Source: Chloroflexota bacterium (GTDB taxonomy: Bacteria > Chloroflexota > Dehalococcoidia > UBA3495). Taken from it: DNA of 6,815 bases. Location of the stretch: assembly GCA_022571575.1 (NCBI GenBank), contig JACZXN010000095.1:1-6815 (forward strand), read 5' to 3'. The notes beneath the pieces are model-generated. The model searched no databases. It saw nothing but the letters and a program-made list of their open reading frames with translations, and had not been told where the DNA came from. This document shows, piece after piece, positions 4,367 to 6,815 of the stretch (position 1 is the first letter of the stretch; each line of letters starts with the position of its first letter). The position numbers and the translations under genes are program-made.

Positions 4367-6403
4367 ATGGATGCTAAAGACCTGAGAAACGTAGCCCTCC
4401 TCGGCCACTCTGGGTCCGGGAAAACCTCTTTGTGCGAGGCGGCCCTGTTCACCACCAAAGCCACCACCCGCATGGGAAGCATCACCGACGGCAACACCGT
4501 TTCAGATTACGAACCGGAAGAGGTGAAACGGGGAGGCAGCATCCAGACGACCCTGGTGTCCATCACCGGGGACGATGCCAAGATCAACTTCCTGGACACG
4601 CCGGGATACGACGACTTCCTGGGCGAGGTGGTGAGCGCCCTCCGGGTGGTCGAGGGAGCAGTGATCGTGGTGGCCGCCCCCACCGGGGTGGACGTGGGCA
4701 CCGAGCGGGCCTGGAACATGTGCGAGTCGGCCCAGATACCCCGGTTGTTCGTGGTCAATAAGATGGACCGGGAGAACGCCGATTTCTCGCGGAACGTCTC
4801 CGATATCCAGGCCACCTTCGGCCGCCAGTGCATCCCATTTCAGGTCCCCCTGGGAGACGCCCAGGATTTCAAGGGCGTGGTGAGCATCGTTAATCCGCCG
4901 GCGGACATACCAGCCGAGATCGCCGATGAGGTTGCGGCCGCCCGGGAGCGCCTGATCGAGGCGGCGGCCGAGAGTGACGACGAGCTGGCCGACCGCTACC
5001 TGAGCGGCGAGGAACTATCCGCCGAGGAGGTTATCGCTGGGGTGCGGACCGCGGTGCTAGCCGGAGAGTTGGTGCCCATCCTGGCCGCCTCCTCCGCCCC
5101 AGTGGCCATCGGCATCGACGAATTTCTGGAGACCACCCGTTCCTTCCTGCCATCTCCCGTGGACGGGAAGCATTCGGAACTGTTCAAGGGCGGCGAAGCG
5201 GCCGAATATGACACCGACGCGGCCAGCCCGTTGGCGGCCTTCGTCTTCAAGACCACCGCCGACCCGTTCGTCGGCAAGCTCTCGGTGTTCCGGGTGTACC
5301 AGGGAACGATCAAGAGCAACTCCGAGATCTGGAACAGCAACCGGGAGCAGTCCGAGCGCATCGGACAACTGTACCTGCCCAAGGGAAAGAACCAAGAAAA
5401 CGTGACGGAGATCACGGCCGGGGACATTGGGGCCATCGGAAAGCTGAGCGCAACGGTAACCGGCGACACCCTGTGCACCCGGGACAACCCCGTTACCTTC
5501 CCCAAGATCAAGCAGCCCGTCGGCTACTTCCGGATGGCGGTCACTCCCGCGTCCAAGGACGACTTGGACAAGATGTCCATGGCCCTGAACAGGATCGTGG
5601 AGGAGGACCCAACCCTCCAGTTCAGCCGGGACCCCGGCACCAGCGAGTCGCTGATCACAGGCTTGGGCGACGCCCAGATCGAGGTTGCCCTGGAAAAGAT
5701 CAAGCGCAAGTTCGGCGCCGACCTCCGGGTGAAGATGCCCAGGGTGCCGTACCGGGAGACCATCACCAAGATCACCAAGAGCGAGTACCGCCACAAGAAG
5801 CAGTCGGGCGGCCACGGCCAGTTCGGACACGTGTTGCTCCGGCTGGAACCTCAAGACCGGGACCAGGGTTTCGTCTTCTCAACCGAGGTCACGGGAGGCA
5901 AGATACCCAAGGAGTACATCCCCTCGGTGGAGAAGGGCGTGATCAAGGCCCTGGACGAGGGCTCCCTGGCGGGATTCCCGTTGGTCGACCTGAAGGCCGT
6001 GTTGTACGACGGCAGCTTTCACGACGTCGACTCGTCGGGCATGTCCTTCGAGATCGCCAGCATCCAGGCCCTGAAGCAGGGGGTCGGCGATGCCGGCCCG
6101 GTGCTCTTGGAGCCGGTGGTCAAGCTTTCGGTGACCGTGCCCGACGCCTACACCGGCGAGGTTATCAGCGACCTCAACGGAAAGCGTGGCCGTATCCTGG
6201 GCATGAATCCAGACAACGGCGTCACCCTCATCGAGGCCGAGGTGCCTTTGGCGGAGGTCCAGCGTTACGCCCAAGACCTGCGCTCGGTGAGCCAGGGCCG
6301 GGGCACCTACTCCCTGGAATTCGACCACTACGACCAGGTCCCCGCAAACCTGGAGCCCAAGGTGATCGAGGAAGCCAAACGGGCGAAGGCGGAATCCGTC
6401 TAG
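4367..6403 (+). CDS. fusA: Elongation factor G-like translational GTPase (EF-G-2 type)
   Basis: This 678-aa protein has the five-domain layout of EF-G, the GTPase that moves tRNA and mRNA through the ribosome and helps recycle it. The G domain has a P-loop GHSGSGKT (13-20), DTPGYDD (77-83) and NKMD (131-134). Domain II follows at about 285-375. Domain IV has SGGHGQFGHV (480-489) and the tip loop HDVDSS (552-557), and domain V runs from EPVVKLSV (582) to LRSVSQGRG (638-646). Canonical EF-G has AHxDxGKT and DTPGH; the P-loop form and Tyr81 in place of the catalytic His mark the EF-G-2 paralogue group, as in Thermus EF-G-2 and mycobacterial FusA2, whose roles are less settled. Main EF-G function is therefore not certain. 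The start at 4367 is preferred because AAAGGGAG (4348-4355) is 11 nt away; ATG 4358 is only 2 nt from it. No ribosomal-protein genes flank it, unlike a classical str operon. Confidence 0.93.
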   Translation: MDAKDLRNVALLGHSGSGKTSLCEAALFTTKATTRMGSITDGNTVSDYEPEEVKRGGSIQTTLVSITGDDAKINFLDTPGYDDFLGEVVSALRVVEGAVIVVAAPTGVDVGTERAWNMCESAQIPRLFVVNKMDRENADFSRNVSDIQATFGRQCIPFQVPLGDAQDFKGVVSIVNPPADIPAEIADEVAAARERLIEAAAESDDELADRYLSGEELSAEEVIAGVRTAVLAGELVPILAASSAPVAIGIDEFLETTRSFLPSPVDGKHSELFKGGEAAEYDTDAASPLAAFVFKTTADPFVGKLSVFRVYQGTIKSNSEIWNSNREQSERIGQLYLPKGKNQENVTEITAGDIGAIGKLSATVTGDTLCTRDNPVTFPKIKQPVGYFRMAVTPASKDDLDKMSMALNRIVEEDPTLQFSRDPGTSESLITGLGDAQIEVALEKIKRKFGADLRVKMPRVPYRETITKITKSEYRHKKQSGGHGQFGHVLLRLEPQDRDQGFVFSTEVTGGKIPKEYIPSVEKGVIKALDEGSLAGFPLVDLKAVLYDGSFHDVDSSGMSFEIASIQALKQGVGDAGPVLLEPVVKLSVTVPDAYTGEVISDLNGKRGRILGMNPDNGVTLIEAEVPLAEVQRYAQDLRSVSQGRGTYSLEFDHYDQVPANLEPKVIEEAKRAKAESV

Positions 6404-6423
6404 CCCTCAAGCTGGATGGCACC

Positions 6424-6460
6424 AAAAAGGCCCCGGTTTACGCCGGGGCCTTTTGCTTTT
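6424..6460. terminator. Bidirectional intrinsic terminator after the EF-G-like gene
   Basis: GGCCCCGG (6429-6436) pairs with CCGGGGCC (6443-6450) around the loop TTTACG. The stem extends by four A-T pairs (6425-6428 with 6451-6454). It is flanked by an A run on the left and TTTTGCTTTT on the right, so it can work on both strands. It lies 21 bp after the EF-G stop and could also end the convergent transcript from 6682-6815. Confidence 0.92.
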
Positions 6461-6681
6461 CCGAGTAGGGCCGGGTGTTCACCGTTTGCAAAACCCGTTG
6501 GCTCTCCGCTCCCCTGGCGGGCGATGAAACGATCTTGGAATACGCTGGAGGTGGATCCCCCAGGGCCGAAGCATCCCTGAACACCATCTGGCGGCGCCGG
6601 TGGCGTCAAGTTGGTCTGGGAGCCTGCGGGAGGTGAGAGCAGGTGGCGATTCGGAACCTTTGGCAGACCGGTATCTGCTTG
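6461..6681. other. Non-coding gap between convergent genes
   Basis: About 220 bp with no credible gene. Short inverted repeats are visible: CAGGG (6561-6565) with CCCTG (6575-6579), CCTGC (6623-6627) with GCAGG (6639-6643), and GCAGA with TCTGC (6663-6678). None is followed by a T tract. I could not match the stretch to a known RNA family; the SRP RNA signature was looked for and is absent. Confidence 0.45.
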
Positions 6682-6815
6682 CTACTCCTCCAGACGACGT
6701 AGGACCGGGCGCCATACTCCAAGCCACAGGGCAACAAAGAGACTCAGGCCCGCACCACCGGTGATGGCAACGGGCCAGGATACAACATCGGCCGCCGCGG
6801 CCAGGGGCAGTGCAC
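6682..6815 (-). CDS. C-terminal end of a membrane protein, probably an MFS transporter (partial)
   Basis: A minus-strand frame enters from the right edge and ends at TAG (plus-strand 6682-6684) after 43 visible codons. The residues form one hydrophobic helix, VVSWPVAITGGAGLSLFVALW, followed by a short basic tail RPVLRRLEE. This is the usual shape of the last transmembrane helix and cytoplasmic end of a major facilitator superfamily permease, where a small-residue and glycine-rich TM12 ends in a positively charged tail. The family assignment is inference from a single helix; other polytopic proteins could look similar. The gene is convergent with the EF-G-like gene, and the terminator at 6424-6460 could serve both, though it lies about 220 bp beyond this stop codon. 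Confidence 0.6.
   Translation of the reverse strand, partial: ALPLAAAADVVSWPVAITGGAGLSLFVALWLGVWRPVLRRLEE

Noticed and set aside
5473..6468. Long open frame (331 codons) in another phase over the EF-G-like gene, and a 265-codon minus-strand frame at 5057-5854
   Set aside because: Both are Arg/Gly/Pro- or His/Val-rich shadows typical of GC-rich coding DNA and lie fully inside a gene with clear EF-G motifs.
6461..6681. Possible SRP (4.5S) or other structured RNA gene
   Set aside because: The conserved GGAAG...AGCAG loop of SRP RNA is missing, no tRNA-like T-loop is present, and the short hairpins are within chance for this GC content.
1..6815. CRISPR array, transposase, phage or toxin-antitoxin system
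   Set aside because: No regularly spaced direct repeats, terminal inverted repeats with a transposase, or matching protein motifs were seen on either strand.

Overview
The window reads as ordinary chromosomal DNA from a GC-rich bacterium. Gene density is high, Shine-Dalgarno sites are recognisable, and one promoter has perfect sigma-70 hexamers. The gene mix suggests an uncultured Chloroflexota relative (Dehalococcoidia/SAR202-like). That mix is a xanthine-dehydrogenase-family molybdoenzyme, a carboxymuconolactone-decarboxylase-like protein, a stand-alone Lrp/AsnC-type ligand domain and an EF-G-2-type GTPase, plus short palindromic repeats of the TTCGCTACGCTC type. The taxonomic guess is inference only; no rRNA or other firm marker is present.

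Layout from left to right: (1) 1-1908 +, the 3' part of a molybdopterin-binding large subunit of the xanthine dehydrogenase family, closed by a strong intrinsic terminator at 1926-1964. (2) 2003-2551 +, a carboxymuconolactone decarboxylase/AhpD-like protein, preceded by a perfect 15-bp palindrome at 1961-1975. (3) 2552-2953, about 400 bp without a credible gene, holding an inverted pair of REP-like palindromic repeats and other potential secondary structure. (4) 2954-3265 +, a 103-aa protein resembling dimeric alpha/beta-barrel families. (5) 3266-3496 and 3582-3968, both on the minus strand, a stand-alone RAM domain and a RidA-family protein. The pair is probably transcribed from a promoter at 4091-4118. 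(6) About 4367-6403 +, an EF-G-2-type translation-factor GTPase with a long leader and a bidirectional terminator at 6424-6460. (7) 6682-6815 -, the C-terminal end of a membrane protein, probably a major facilitator superfamily transporter.

Functionally the left two thirds looks like small-molecule catabolism or detoxification: a molybdenum hydroxylase, a CMD-like protein, a small alpha/beta-barrel protein, a RidA-like protein and a ligand-sensing RAM domain. The sequence does not identify a substrate and does not prove the genes form one pathway. They lie on both strands and in at least three transcription units. The EF-G-like gene is a separate unit.

I see no CRISPR array, transposase, tRNA, rRNA or phage gene, and no convincing new multi-gene system. 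The most interesting signals are non-coding: the REP-like inverted pair, the operator-like palindrome in a terminator tail, and an octamer shared by the -35 regions of two divergent promoters.
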